In this document: one piece after another, positions 35,048 to 44,331 of the stretch
Position numbering within the stretch: position 1 is the stretch's first letter
Layout: the number at the start of each line of letters is the position of its first letter
Origin: Clostridia bacterium
Lineage (GTDB): Bacteria > Bacillota > Clostridia > UBA1381 > UBA9506
Direction: 5' to 3'
NCBI GenBank assembly: GCA_017416855.1
Contig: JAFQAZ010000010.1
Coordinates: 26,476 to 90,475 of the forward strand
DNA length: 64,000 nt
Notes under the pieces: model-generated
What the model was told of the DNA's origin: nothing
Database searches by the model: none
What the model saw: the letters and a program-made list of their open reading frames with translations, nothing else
Made by a program: the position numbers and the translations under genes

Positions 35048-36685
35048 ATGAAGAAAACAGTAGTATGGTTATTGGTTTTAGTACTTGCATTTGGCGCGCT
35101 CTTATCCGGTTGCGGACAGTCAAAAGGCAATGGCGAAGAAACGAAAGACAGCAACGGCAGATTTGTTATTTCGGTTGCTATGCCCAATGCAGACAATGAA
35201 ACTTGGGGAAATGACGACTATTATCGGTATATAACAGATAAAATTGGCATCACCATTGATTTTAAAGCACTTTCTGGTGCCTCTGCATCAGAAAAAGCAC
35301 GTATTACAATTTTATCCGGTGATATGGCAGATGTTACATACTGCGATTTTATTATGGATGAATATCTGAAATACGGCAAGCAGGGCATCGTAAAAGCCTT
35401 GCCGGAAGATTGGGAAGAAAAATATCCGAACTTAGGTTTCTCAATGGCTATGACAGGTATGCTTGACGAGTTAAAAGCTGCAGGCGATAACAAAATTTAT
35501 GGTTTGGTTCGTCCTATGGACCGCTACCATGATTTTCTGGCAGAATTCAGACAGGGTTATAGCGAAGGAAAAAATATCAGTGACATGATGTCCATTCAGA
35601 AATATCGCCACATTGATAAATATGGCTTCGCTTACAGAAAAGACTGGGCAGAACAGTTGGGCATCAAAGTCGATAAAATTATGACATATGATGCATTCAT
35701 GGATATGGCACGTAAATTTAAAGAAGCAGATTTAGGCAATGTTGGTGCTGATAACACAGTTGCAATTGCTGTTGATCACACAGAAGCTCCCAATATCTTT
35801 GTTACAGCGTTTAACTCCAGCTACAAATTCTTCCACAAAGATGAAAACGGAAAATATGTTTGCGGTTTCCTGGAAGATTCTACAACGGAAGGCTTAAAAG
35901 CTTACAAAGAAGCTTATACATCCGGTCTTCTTGCAAAAGATTTCTATACACAGAAAGCACAGAATCTAAATGGTTTGTTCTGCGCACAGCGTTCCGGTAT
36001 CATCTTCCCCAGAGGTGAGTTTACCGCTATTCGTAAATTGAATACTGAATTTGAAAAAGCTAATCCGGGCCTTAAGGCAACAGATTGCATTGATGTTTGC
36101 TGGATTGTTTCTCCCGATGGTAAGGTGCATGGACGTGAAGAAAGCAATTTCTACGGCGGTTATTACTTTAACCCCGATATGTCTGATGAAAAGTTTGCCA
36201 AGGTTTTAGAGCTTGCTGACTATGTTTCCAGTGAAGAGGGCGGCCCGCAGATTAAGCTGGGTGTTCCCGATAAGGATTTTAAAATTGAAAATGGCGAATA
36301 CATCATCACTCGTGAAAAAACCGAGGATGGAAACTTTGTAGATGTTGCCACACTTTATCCCTCTTATGGTTTCTTTGCATACTTTATCAATCCTCAGTAT
36401 AAAGTGCAGATTGAAAGTGATCCCTATGCTACGACACTTCAGAACGATTTGTTAAAAGCTAAGAAAGAATATGAACTTTCTCTCTTAAACAGAGACGTTG
36501 TTCGCGATTGCTATTCTGCAGAGGATTATAACAAGTTCAGAGCAACATATGATGTAAATAATATGTTCGCAGAACTGGTTGTTTCCGATGAGGACATTGA
36601 AACGGCATGGGCTAAGAAGAAAGATGAATTCAGAGCGACAGCAGAAAGTATTGCTGCCAACATGAACGAAGCGTTGCTTAAATAA
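35048..36685 (+). CDS. Extracellular sugar-binding lipoprotein (LplA type)
   Basis: 545-residue lipoprotein. The signal peptide runs to lipobox LLSGC (Cys ~22), giving a membrane-anchored receptor outside the cell. The mature part is a CUT1 cluster binding protein of the long type (usual 500-560 residues), with RYITDKIGITIDF near the start, KYGFAYRKDWAEQLGIK in mid-N-lobe and MSDEKFAKVLELADYVSSEEG in the hinge-proximal region. ATG at 35048 follows GGAGG at 9 bases. Third gene of the importer; a long hairpin after its stop separates it from the surface-protein genes and may favour high levels of this component. Ligand presumably an oligosaccharide. Confidence 0.93.
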   Translation: MKKTVVWLLVLVLAFGALLSGCGQSKGNGEETKDSNGRFVISVAMPNADNETWGNDDYYRYITDKIGITIDFKALSGASASEKARITILSGDMADVTYCDFIMDEYLKYGKQGIVKALPEDWEEKYPNLGFSMAMTGMLDELKAAGDNKIYGLVRPMDRYHDFLAEFRQGYSEGKNISDMMSIQKYRHIDKYGFAYRKDWAEQLGIKVDKIMTYDAFMDMARKFKEADLGNVGADNTVAIAVDHTEAPNIFVTAFNSSYKFFHKDENGKYVCGFLEDSTTEGLKAYKEAYTSGLLAKDFYTQKAQNLNGLFCAQRSGIIFPRGEFTAIRKLNTEFEKANPGLKATDCIDVCWIVSPDGKVHGREESNFYGGYYFNPDMSDEKFAKVLELADYVSSEEGGPQIKLGVPDKDFKIENGEYIITREKTEDGNFVDVATLYPSYGFFAYFINPQYKVQIESDPYATTLQNDLLKAKKEYELSLLNRDVVRDCYSAEDYNKFRATYDVNNMFAELVVSDEDIETAWAKKKDEFRATAESIAANMNEALLK

Positions 36686-36702
36686 TTATTGTAAGTTTTA
36701 AC

Positions 36703-36742
36703 GGCACACAGAGCAAAATAACTGTATTTTGCTCTGTGTGCC
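36703..36742 (+). other. Long hairpin after the binding-protein gene
   Basis: Eighteen-bp perfect inverted repeat GGCACACAGAGCAAAATA / TATTTTGCTCTGTGTGCC, loop ACTG. No T tract follows (AAAGTGCC), so it looks more like an mRNA 3'-stabiliser or partial terminator inside the operon than a full terminator. Confidence 0.75.
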
Positions 36743-36784
36743 AAAGTGCCCTTTATAAAATCATTTTTTTTACGTGGAGGATAT

Positions 36785-39700
36785 ATGAAAAAGCGTTTAT
36801 TAACTCCAATTTTAATTATCGTTCTTTTAATAGGAATATTACCTGTTGCGGCAGAAGAGGCTATTAGTTTTAAAGATGTTCCTGAAGGCCATTCTGCTTA
36901 TGATGCAGTACAGTATCTTGTAGAAAAAGAAATTATCAACGGCAAAACAGCTACTGCGTTTTGCCCTGATGATGGCTTAAAACGCGAAGAGTTTGCTAAA
37001 ATATTAACTCAGGGGGCCAAATTGGGTGATGGTAGCGGTGCACCTGTCTTTAGCGATGTGCCGGCCAATACCTGGTTTGTACCTTATGTTGGTGCTGCTG
37101 CTAAATCCAATTTAATGTCCGGTATTTCTCAGAATGAATTTGGTACCGGTCTGATGCTTTCCAGACAGGATCTTGCTGTTATCATTGTAAGATGGGCAGA
37201 AAAAATGAATATGGTGCTGGAAAGTGACAATTCTGTTTTGTTTGCGGATAACAGTGATATTGCTGATTATGCCAAAGCGGCGGTGGCCAAGGTGGCAGCC
37301 TATGGCATTATGGACGCAAGAGAAAATAACTGCTTTATGCCGGAAGCAATTGCAACCAGAGCAGAAGCGGCTTGTGCGGTTTATAACCTCTTGATGGCAG
37401 AAAGAGCAATCAGCATCGAGCAGGGCAGATGGTCTAAGTCCCAGAACAAGTGGGATGGTCCTTATGACTATGACCCTGATGATAAATTAATGGAAAATAT
37501 GCCCAAGCCCTACAGTGTAGAAAACTGGCCCACCACAGAGCTGTATTTTGAAGATTTTAATGATGATGATTATGGTGAAATGTCATATTCTTATGGCGGT
37601 GGCACTTGGTATCGTTCTCCCAACGAAGGCTATGACGGTAGTGGATGTATTGTTGCAGAAGACGGTGCTACAGTTGTTTTCAACTATTATAATGACAGCT
37701 TAAAAGACGGTGATGTACTGGTTATTAAATGTAAGCTGAAGGGTGAGAATATCAGCGGTAGCGGTAACTATCGTGCTATCCTTTCGGTTTATGATGACCA
37801 GGGCAACTGGCTCAAAGAAACCGGTGGCGGTTCCAAAGGTTTAATAAGAGGCAGTACAGACGGCTGGATAGAAGAGCAGTTTATGGTGCAAATTCCTGAG
37901 GATCCTAATGCGCTTTTCAAGAAAAAATATGTCTTTAGAATTCAGTGTTATATGTATGATCTGAAGGGTAAGGTTTACTTTGATGATTATTCCATCAGAA
38001 CATTACTCTTTGACCCCTTGGAAACCGTTTTGATGACACCGAACTATAAGGGCCTCATTTATGGTGAAGGTGGCGAGGGTGATATTGCTCTCCGTGCTCA
38101 TGTCAACGACTGGAACGGCGGTTATGATGTAAGCACGTTCAAATTTAAATCCCGGATTGTGGATGAAGATGACAATGTGTATATGGAATCTTCCACCGAA
38201 AATGTAACTGAATATATGGATGTATATTTCTCTTCTAAAGATTTGAAGATGAATGAGGATTATTATCTGGAAAACTTCCTAATTAATAAGGAAACAGATG
38301 AGGTCATTTGTAAACGAAGCTGGACTCTCAGAAAACGGCCGGCGGATTATCGACCGAAAATCTATATTGATGAGGATTGCCGTTTAATCAAAAACGGTGT
38401 GCCGGATATTCATACCAGCATCTTCCATTATAGCCGTGAAGCAGATGGTGGTTTTGACCTTTCCCAAACCATCGGGACGGATGTGGATGCATACCATAAC
38501 AATGGTATGGCCTGGTGGTATGCCTTTGCCAACTTGACAGAAGTGCAAAAGGATGTTGTGGCATTAGAAGAAGCTGATAAAGGCATCACCTTATCCACCG
38601 GTCCGTTCCGCTTCGGCGGTATGCTCTATCAGGAAATTTATAATCATGTTAAAGAGCAACCGGATGTTCGAGGTTACCTGGGCAGAATGATTGATTATTA
38701 TAAGGATTTACCGATTATTGATTTATATTATACCCAGGACGAAATCGGCGGTACCAATATGGGTGAAGAACTCCGTTGGCAGAATGAAATTATCGCTGAG
38801 CATGACCTTGACCATCCCACCTACGGTGCAATTTGTGCTAAAGATGAAGCAAATCCCGGTGTTTGGGCGAAAACTACGGATATTATAACTTCTGACCCCT
38901 ATCCTGTGACAGGTCTTGATAATCAGAATATATATGAGGTTACGGATTTTGTTTCCTATTTAAGAGATTCTAATCCCAACAGACCCGTTGGTGTTATTTT
39001 GCAAGGCTTCTATTTTGGTAAAAGAACAAATGCTAATTTTGGTAGCGATTTAAGAGGTCCAACACAAAATGAATTCAGAAATATGGCATTCCAGGCAATT
39101 ATCGAAGGCGCCTGCATGCTGGACTGTTATGCTTGGGATAAAAATATTAAGCCTTCTCCCGGACGTAACATCGAAGATGAGTGGGTGGAAAGACAGGAAG
39201 TATTCTCTGAAGTTGAGAAATTAGAACCCATTATGGTTTCTAATTTGCCGGCTCCCTATTATGAAGTGAAGGGCGGCGGCAAGTGGCTCAACAGCATGAC
39301 AAGACGTTATGACGGCAAATCCTATCTGTTTGCTGTGAATAACCAGAATTCCACCAAATTTGCAAGATTTTATTTAGACGGTGTAAAGAAAATTACCGGT
39401 ATGTATAGCGGTCAGACTTATGAAGCAGACCGCGAGGGTTGGTTTGAAATCGAGTTCCCTGCTTATATGGTAGAAGTGTTTGAATATGAACAGGCCGATT
39501 ATAAATCTTCCCACGCTGAACTGGAACGCTTCGGTATTATGGATATGGAAAGCAACGGTTTCATTATGCAGAATTCTGAAGATGAAACCCCCACCTTCTT
39601 AATTGAACAGGATACCGATGAGGTAACCTTCGGTTATCAGGTAAGTGATTATAGCACCCTGTATGTCAACGGTGAAAAAGTTGAAAAAGGTGATGTGATC

Positions 39701-39793
39701 AATATTGGCGGTTTATCTGAAATTAAGGTAAAGGTAGTATCGGAAGACGGTCGCTTTACTACGGAAAAAACCTTCGCGTTGGAACGCAGGTAG
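36785..39793 (+). CDS. SLH-anchored surface protein with putative glycosidase barrel
   Basis: 1002 residues. Signal peptide (1-22), then three S-layer homology repeats at about 24-200 (FKDVPEGHSAYDAVQYL; FSDVPANTWFVPYVGAA; FADNSDIADYAKAAVAKV), which bind pyruvylated wall polymer. Residues ~240-430 look like a carbohydrate-binding beta-sandwich, followed by an Ig-like strand set. A barrel-like domain covers ~540-880, with YYTQDEIGG (Glu653), DHPTYGA, SDPYPVTG and IIEGACMLDCYAW. A C-terminal small beta domain ends the chain. The part after the SLH repeats is paralogous to 49903-52251. ATG at 36785 follows GGAGG. Probable cell-surface glycan hydrolase or binder of unassigned family. Confidence 0.82.
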   Translation: MKKRLLTPILIIVLLIGILPVAAEEAISFKDVPEGHSAYDAVQYLVEKEIINGKTATAFCPDDGLKREEFAKILTQGAKLGDGSGAPVFSDVPANTWFVPYVGAAAKSNLMSGISQNEFGTGLMLSRQDLAVIIVRWAEKMNMVLESDNSVLFADNSDIADYAKAAVAKVAAYGIMDARENNCFMPEAIATRAEAACAVYNLLMAERAISIEQGRWSKSQNKWDGPYDYDPDDKLMENMPKPYSVENWPTTELYFEDFNDDDYGEMSYSYGGGTWYRSPNEGYDGSGCIVAEDGATVVFNYYNDSLKDGDVLVIKCKLKGENISGSGNYRAILSVYDDQGNWLKETGGGSKGLIRGSTDGWIEEQFMVQIPEDPNALFKKKYVFRIQCYMYDLKGKVYFDDYSIRTLLFDPLETVLMTPNYKGLIYGEGGEGDIALRAHVNDWNGGYDVSTFKFKSRIVDEDDNVYMESSTENVTEYMDVYFSSKDLKMNEDYYLENFLINKETDEVICKRSWTLRKRPADYRPKIYIDEDCRLIKNGVPDIHTSIFHYSREADGGFDLSQTIGTDVDAYHNNGMAWWYAFANLTEVQKDVVALEEADKGITLSTGPFRFGGMLYQEIYNHVKEQPDVRGYLGRMIDYYKDLPIIDLYYTQDEIGGTNMGEELRWQNEIIAEHDLDHPTYGAICAKDEANPGVWAKTTDIITSDPYPVTGLDNQNIYEVTDFVSYLRDSNPNRPVGVILQGFYFGKRTNANFGSDLRGPTQNEFRNMAFQAIIEGACMLDCYAWDKNIKPSPGRNIEDEWVERQEVFSEVEKLEPIMVSNLPAPYYEVKGGGKWLNSMTRRYDGKSYLFAVNNQNSTKFARFYLDGVKKITGMYSGQTYEADREGWFEIEFPAYMVEVFEYEQADYKSSHAELERFGIMDMESNGFIMQNSEDETPTFLIEQDTDEVTFGYQVSDYSTLYVNGEKVEKGDVINIGGLSEIKVKVVSEDGRFTTEKTFALERR

Positions 39794-39805
39794 AGGAGGT
39801 AAGCA

Positions 39806-41575
39806 ATGAAAAGAAAAATATTAGTATTTACGCTTATCATGGCTTTATGCTGCGGCAGTTTTTCTGCCGTAGCTGCTGAGCCTGCGGTTGCGGCAACAGC
39901 CGGTACGGTTGTGATCGATACAACGCTCTCAGGTGTTGGGGCAGGGGTACCTGTTATGGTTTTGATTCTGCCTGAAATTAATGACGCTGTAACAGATGAG
40001 GATATTACCTTGAGTCGTTTGCCGCAGGGCACATCTGCTGCCACCATTATTTCAACCTTAAAGAGTAACGATTTAAAAGTGGAATATTTTGATGTTGTGT
40101 TAACCGGTGCCGGCGGCACACTGGATCTGACCTGTAAAATGAAACCCAGTCTTTCAACAGGCTCTGTTCATGTTTATCTTAAGTATTTAGGTGTGAATAA
40201 TTGGGTGAAACTGGACGAATTTGAGCACGTTGGTCAAAATGATATTGATAATTTACTGCTTGTTTTTAATGGTTCTGCATCCGGCTATGAAGCAGCACTG
40301 GCAACAGACATCAGTGGGAACAGACTGCTTGAAAAATCTTCTGCAGATTTAAACTATTATGCGTCTTTGCCGAGTCCGAAACCTGCAATGGCTGCTGCTT
40401 TCCGTGAACTTCTGTTCAACAAAAGACCGGCAGCAGGGTTTGATATGCTTAGCTTGGTTGCAACTTTTAATGAAACCTGCGCATGGATTAAACTGAGGGA
40501 ACAGGCAGATACGTTAGGAATTTTAAATCAGTATAATCAAACATACTGGAATGTACCGACTGATGATTTGGATTTTACAAGTCTTGCCGGGGAAGAACAG
40601 GGAAAAATTCTGACAGCGGTTAAGACGGGCAATCATAGTGACGCAACAAACCTGTTAAATGCGTTTAACAATGAGCTGGTTCTGGCATTGTTCCGCACAG
40701 CAAGTACCCGTGAAGATGTGGATGCATTGATTGCGCCAGACGGTACATATCAGGCATATTTCACAGAAGTAAGAACAATGCTTGCCAATGCCGCTTTAAA
40801 TGAATATCAGAAATTATTGGTTTATAATTATGTGCTGGACGGCAATGAATATTGTACAGACTTTGCGGCAGTTCAGCGGCTGTTTTCTGATGGAATTGCA
40901 TCTTTGACAGTCAGTGCGCCTCCTGTTTACGGTGGTGGCGGCGGAACTTCTGTTGGCAGCAATCCCATTGGCGGTGGCATCGTAACCCTTCCGCCGGCAC
41001 AGGAAAGCCAGCCGGTACAAACCAAAGAGATTCCGTTCAATGATGTAGCCAAAGAACATTGGGCTTATGCTTATGTGAAGCAGTTATATTCTGAAAAAAT
41101 CATTAACGGTACCAGCGAGACAGAATTTTCACCATCAAATAGCATTAAACGACAGGATTTTGTGAAAATTTTAGTCGGCATTCTGAATATGGAATTATCA
41201 TTAAATGATTCAACCTTTACGGATTTATCGGTAGGTTGTTATTATGAGCCCTATATTATGACGGCAGCGGAAAACGGTTTGATTTCCGGTGTTGGTGACG
41301 GAAGCTTTGGTATGAATGCGGATATCACCCGTGAGGATGTGGCCGTGATTATCAGCCGTGTTTTAGAGGGTGAATCAGAGGGGGAGGCCAAGGAATTTAG
41401 TGATGCAGCCAACATTGCAGACTATGCAAAAGATGCGGTGCAAAAGGTTGCGACTGCAGGTATTTTCTCCGGTGATGATGAGGGAAACTTTAATCCTAAG
41501 GCTAATCTTTCCCGTGCAGAGGCTTGTGCCGTGCTGTGCAGATTGGCAAATACTGTGAAGGGGGTATCTAAATGA
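39806..41575 (+). CDS. Secreted protein with three C-terminal SLH repeats
   Basis: 589 residues. Signal peptide (about 1-24, ending SAVAAEP). Residues ~25-130 are beta-rich, 130-370 helical, neither recognised. A Gly/Pro/Gln-rich linker (GGGGGTSVGSNPIGGG, then PPAQESQP) at ~372-400 leads to three SLH repeats: FNDVAKEHWAYAYVKQLY, FTDLSVGCYYEPYIMTAA and FSDAANIADYAKDAVQKV, the last ending with the typical NLSRAEACAVLCRL. Anchors to the wall with its N-terminal part outward. Thirteen bases after the previous surface gene, and its end overlaps the next by 4 bases. Could be a scaffold or binding protein; no catalytic motif seen. Confidence 0.85.
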   Translation: MKRKILVFTLIMALCCGSFSAVAAEPAVAATAGTVVIDTTLSGVGAGVPVMVLILPEINDAVTDEDITLSRLPQGTSAATIISTLKSNDLKVEYFDVVLTGAGGTLDLTCKMKPSLSTGSVHVYLKYLGVNNWVKLDEFEHVGQNDIDNLLLVFNGSASGYEAALATDISGNRLLEKSSADLNYYASLPSPKPAMAAAFRELLFNKRPAAGFDMLSLVATFNETCAWIKLREQADTLGILNQYNQTYWNVPTDDLDFTSLAGEEQGKILTAVKTGNHSDATNLLNAFNNELVLALFRTASTREDVDALIAPDGTYQAYFTEVRTMLANAALNEYQKLLVYNYVLDGNEYCTDFAAVQRLFSDGIASLTVSAPPVYGGGGGTSVGSNPIGGGIVTLPPAQESQPVQTKEIPFNDVAKEHWAYAYVKQLYSEKIINGTSETEFSPSNSIKRQDFVKILVGILNMELSLNDSTFTDLSVGCYYEPYIMTAAENGLISGVGDGSFGMNADITREDVAVIISRVLEGESEGEAKEFSDAANIADYAKDAVQKVATAGIFSGDDEGNFNPKANLSRAEACAVLCRLANTVKGVSK

Positions 41576-44316
41576 TGAAAAAAACATTTGCGCTTGCTCT
41601 GGTTTTCACACTGCTTGCGTCATTATGCTTTGTGATACCTACCGCAGCCATAACGGCGGAGAATATTCAGCTGTTGGTTGATATTGGTGTTTTGGAACCG
41701 GAGCAGGAATCCAGAATTATTGTAAAACCGTTTAGTCGCAGTGACTTTGCCAAAGTGCTTTCCATGATGGATTCAGCAGGAGCAGAAGGCGTTGTGGATG
41801 AAGAGTATGCAAAAGAATTTGCACAGGATATTGCAAAAGATGAAAACGCTGCTGCTATTTGCGAAATGATTGAGCGCGGCATTATGGGAACAGAAGACGG
41901 TTTATTCAATCCTAAGGCCGGTGTAAGCCGTAACGATGTTGTATATGCCTTAGTGAAAATTTTAGGTTATGAACCTGTGGCAGTTAAAAACGGCGACAAT
42001 GTTTCAGCATATAATGCATTGGCTTCTAAATTGGGGCTATTCAGGGGCGTGACCATTGCCAATGCGAACGAACTGACGTATACAGAAATTGCAAAGGTTA
42101 TCTATAATGCTATGGGTGTGCCTTTTTATGTAGGTCAGCCGGTGATTACTCCCGTCACCAGATGCTTCTTTGATGCGTGGGGATTAACGGAGTATACCGG
42201 TAAGGTTCTGGCTAATTCCAATCTGGGACTTGGCATTGGAAAGGCTGGTTATGGGTATGTCAACATTAAAGGAATAACCTATAAAACAAACATTGTAATT
42301 GAAGATGTTTTAGTAGGCTCTGAGGTTACATATTACACAAGAATCATAAACAGTGAAGAAGTGGTTGTCAGTATTTGTGTAAGGCGGGCCACAGAAGCGA
42401 TAACCTTTAACGCCAATGATGTTGTTAAAGTTGAACAGACGGCTTCCGATTTTGAAATTACTTATGATGAAGAAGAAAAAATTAAAGTTCCAAAAAGTGC
42501 ATTTTTGCTTGTAAACAATAAAACGGTTAGTGCAACAATGGAGCTTTTTGGAGCGTTTAAAAACGGTACGGTTACATTTTTAGATACTGATGGTGACGGG
42601 CGATATGACTTAGGTCATATGTCACTTTTGGTATGGGGTATTATTGAGGGTGTTTCTGGTGACAACTCTTCTTTGGTTGTCAGAACCAGTAGTGGGGCAT
42701 CGAAACTTAATTTAGATAAAATTGACACAGTTGAAGCCTCGGTCGGTAAGCGCATTGTAACGCCGGCAGAACTGACGGCAGGCATGGCAGTGGGTGTCGC
42801 TTGTGACAGCTATACCATAACGGCCGGGAAGGTAACATTTGATTTTGCCAAAGCAAAAGCAGTTAAATTATTTGCTACTGACAGAATCGAAACCGGTTAT
42901 GTGGAAAGACTTTCCGAGAATGAAATCTATATTAATGGAATGGATTATCCTTTGAGCGAAACCTATCAGGATTTTGTGGCTTCAAATTATTTGGCAAAAA
43001 TTGCAGTTGGTGACGGTGTAAAGCTATTTTTCGATAGCTACGGTGAAGTGGTGTATTACGAAGCTGATACATCATTAGCTAATATGCAATATGGTTATCT
43101 GATTGCTGCAAAGGTCTATAACAGAGGGCTAAAATGTGAACTGATGTTCAAAATTATGGATTCAAAGGGAAAAATCAATGTGTATGAGACTCACGAAGGC
43201 AGTTTTGTATTAGACGGTGTGAAAACAGACATCCAGTTAAGCAGTCTGTCCTATTCCATTGATTCTTCTACTGTTGATTTTTCTAAGCGTCAGGTGGTAC
43301 GTTTTGCGGCACAGGAAAATATAATTCGCAAAGTGGATACTGCTATAGTAAGAACCGGCGTTGAGGACAAGAAAAACTCCTTAACCCAGGATCATGCCTT
43401 TGATTTTTATGCAAGTGGTGAGAGCGGCTTATATGTAACCGGCGGTAATGTTGGCCGTGAGTTCGTTGTTGAGAATAGTTGTCTGGTTTTTGTGGATAAT
43501 GAGTTTGCAGATTCAACTAATCCTAATGAGAAGCAGTTCTACATTGGAAACACCTCCATGCTGCAAGCCTATACCATTAACTATGTTGCTGGCTATGATG
43601 CATCGGATATGAAAGAGCTTGGCGTAATTGTGTATTACGGAAAGTATGGCAGAAGCAGCTCTTCCGGTTCCTCCGGTTCCACCCGACAGTCAATGGGACA
43701 TAATGAAGCAAACTGTTTCATTATTGAAAAAGTAACCAAGCGTGTTGGTGAAGAGGGTGAAGAAGGCTTTGGCCTGACGGTTGCCGGTGTAAACGGCAAG
43801 GCGGATTATTTTGTACCCACAGAAAATCTGGCTCTGTATGAAGCCCGTGATACTTCCTGGACAGGTGCAGACCGCATCACCTTGTATGAATGCAATCCTG
43901 CGCAGCTTGATACTGTTCTTCATAGCGGTGATATTATTCGTTTCACCACATCGGACGGTAACATCGACTACATTGAAAAACTGTTCGATTTTACAAGCAA
44001 CAAAAACGGCTATTCACCTGTTAAGCCTATCGGCGGCGTTACTTATGGCTTTGTACACATCGAAAAGAATTCAGAATCCAGCGTTTTATATAGTGATGAC
44101 GGAACACTGCTTCAGAATCCGGATGTGACAACCTATGTATTTAAAAACAAATCCGGGGTTACAAAGGTTCCGGTTTATAATGTAAACCGTGGTACGGTGA
44201 CCATGTATGACCATAAGGATATTCCCACAGCGGCTAAGGGTAACACAGTCAAAGCATTCCTCAGGTATTATAACCATTCCTGGATATTTGACTATATTTT
44301 ATACTTATATGATTAA
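41572..44316 (+). CDS. Large secreted protein with degenerate N-terminal SLH repeats
   Basis: 914 residues. Signal peptide (about 1-25). Residues ~28-185 contain three diverged SLH-like repeats (LLVDIGVLEPEQ; CEMIERGIMGTEDGLFNPKAGVSRNDVVYALVKIL; FRGVTIANANELTYTEIAKVIYNAM). The remaining ~700 residues are mostly short beta strands and alternate acidic and aromatic turns, with many Val/Ile/Asp-rich repeats (VKNGDN, GYVERLSENEIYING, FTTSDGNIDYIEKLF); I know no family for it. A Ser/Gly linker (RSSSSGSSGSTR) lies near residue 700. Start ATG at 41572 overlaps the previous stop; ATG 41575 is an alternative. May be a structural or adhesive S-layer-associated protein. Confidence 0.78.
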   Translation: MMKKTFALALVFTLLASLCFVIPTAAITAENIQLLVDIGVLEPEQESRIIVKPFSRSDFAKVLSMMDSAGAEGVVDEEYAKEFAQDIAKDENAAAICEMIERGIMGTEDGLFNPKAGVSRNDVVYALVKILGYEPVAVKNGDNVSAYNALASKLGLFRGVTIANANELTYTEIAKVIYNAMGVPFYVGQPVITPVTRCFFDAWGLTEYTGKVLANSNLGLGIGKAGYGYVNIKGITYKTNIVIEDVLVGSEVTYYTRIINSEEVVVSICVRRATEAITFNANDVVKVEQTASDFEITYDEEEKIKVPKSAFLLVNNKTVSATMELFGAFKNGTVTFLDTDGDGRYDLGHMSLLVWGIIEGVSGDNSSLVVRTSSGASKLNLDKIDTVEASVGKRIVTPAELTAGMAVGVACDSYTITAGKVTFDFAKAKAVKLFATDRIETGYVERLSENEIYINGMDYPLSETYQDFVASNYLAKIAVGDGVKLFFDSYGEVVYYEADTSLANMQYGYLIAAKVYNRGLKCELMFKIMDSKGKINVYETHEGSFVLDGVKTDIQLSSLSYSIDSSTVDFSKRQVVRFAAQENIIRKVDTAIVRTGVEDKKNSLTQDHAFDFYASGESGLYVTGGNVGREFVVENSCLVFVDNEFADSTNPNEKQFYIGNTSMLQAYTINYVAGYDASDMKELGVIVYYGKYGRSSSSGSSGSTRQSMGHNEANCFIIEKVTKRVGEEGEEGFGLTVAGVNGKADYFVPTENLALYEARDTSWTGADRITLYECNPAQLDTVLHSGDIIRFTTSDGNIDYIEKLFDFTSNKNGYSPVKPIGGVTYGFVHIEKNSESSVLYSDDGTLLQNPDVTTYVFKNKSGVTKVPVYNVNRGTVTMYDHKDIPTAAKGNTVKAFLRYYNHSWIFDYILYLYD

Positions 44317-44331
44317 GGGGGAGATGAGAAG

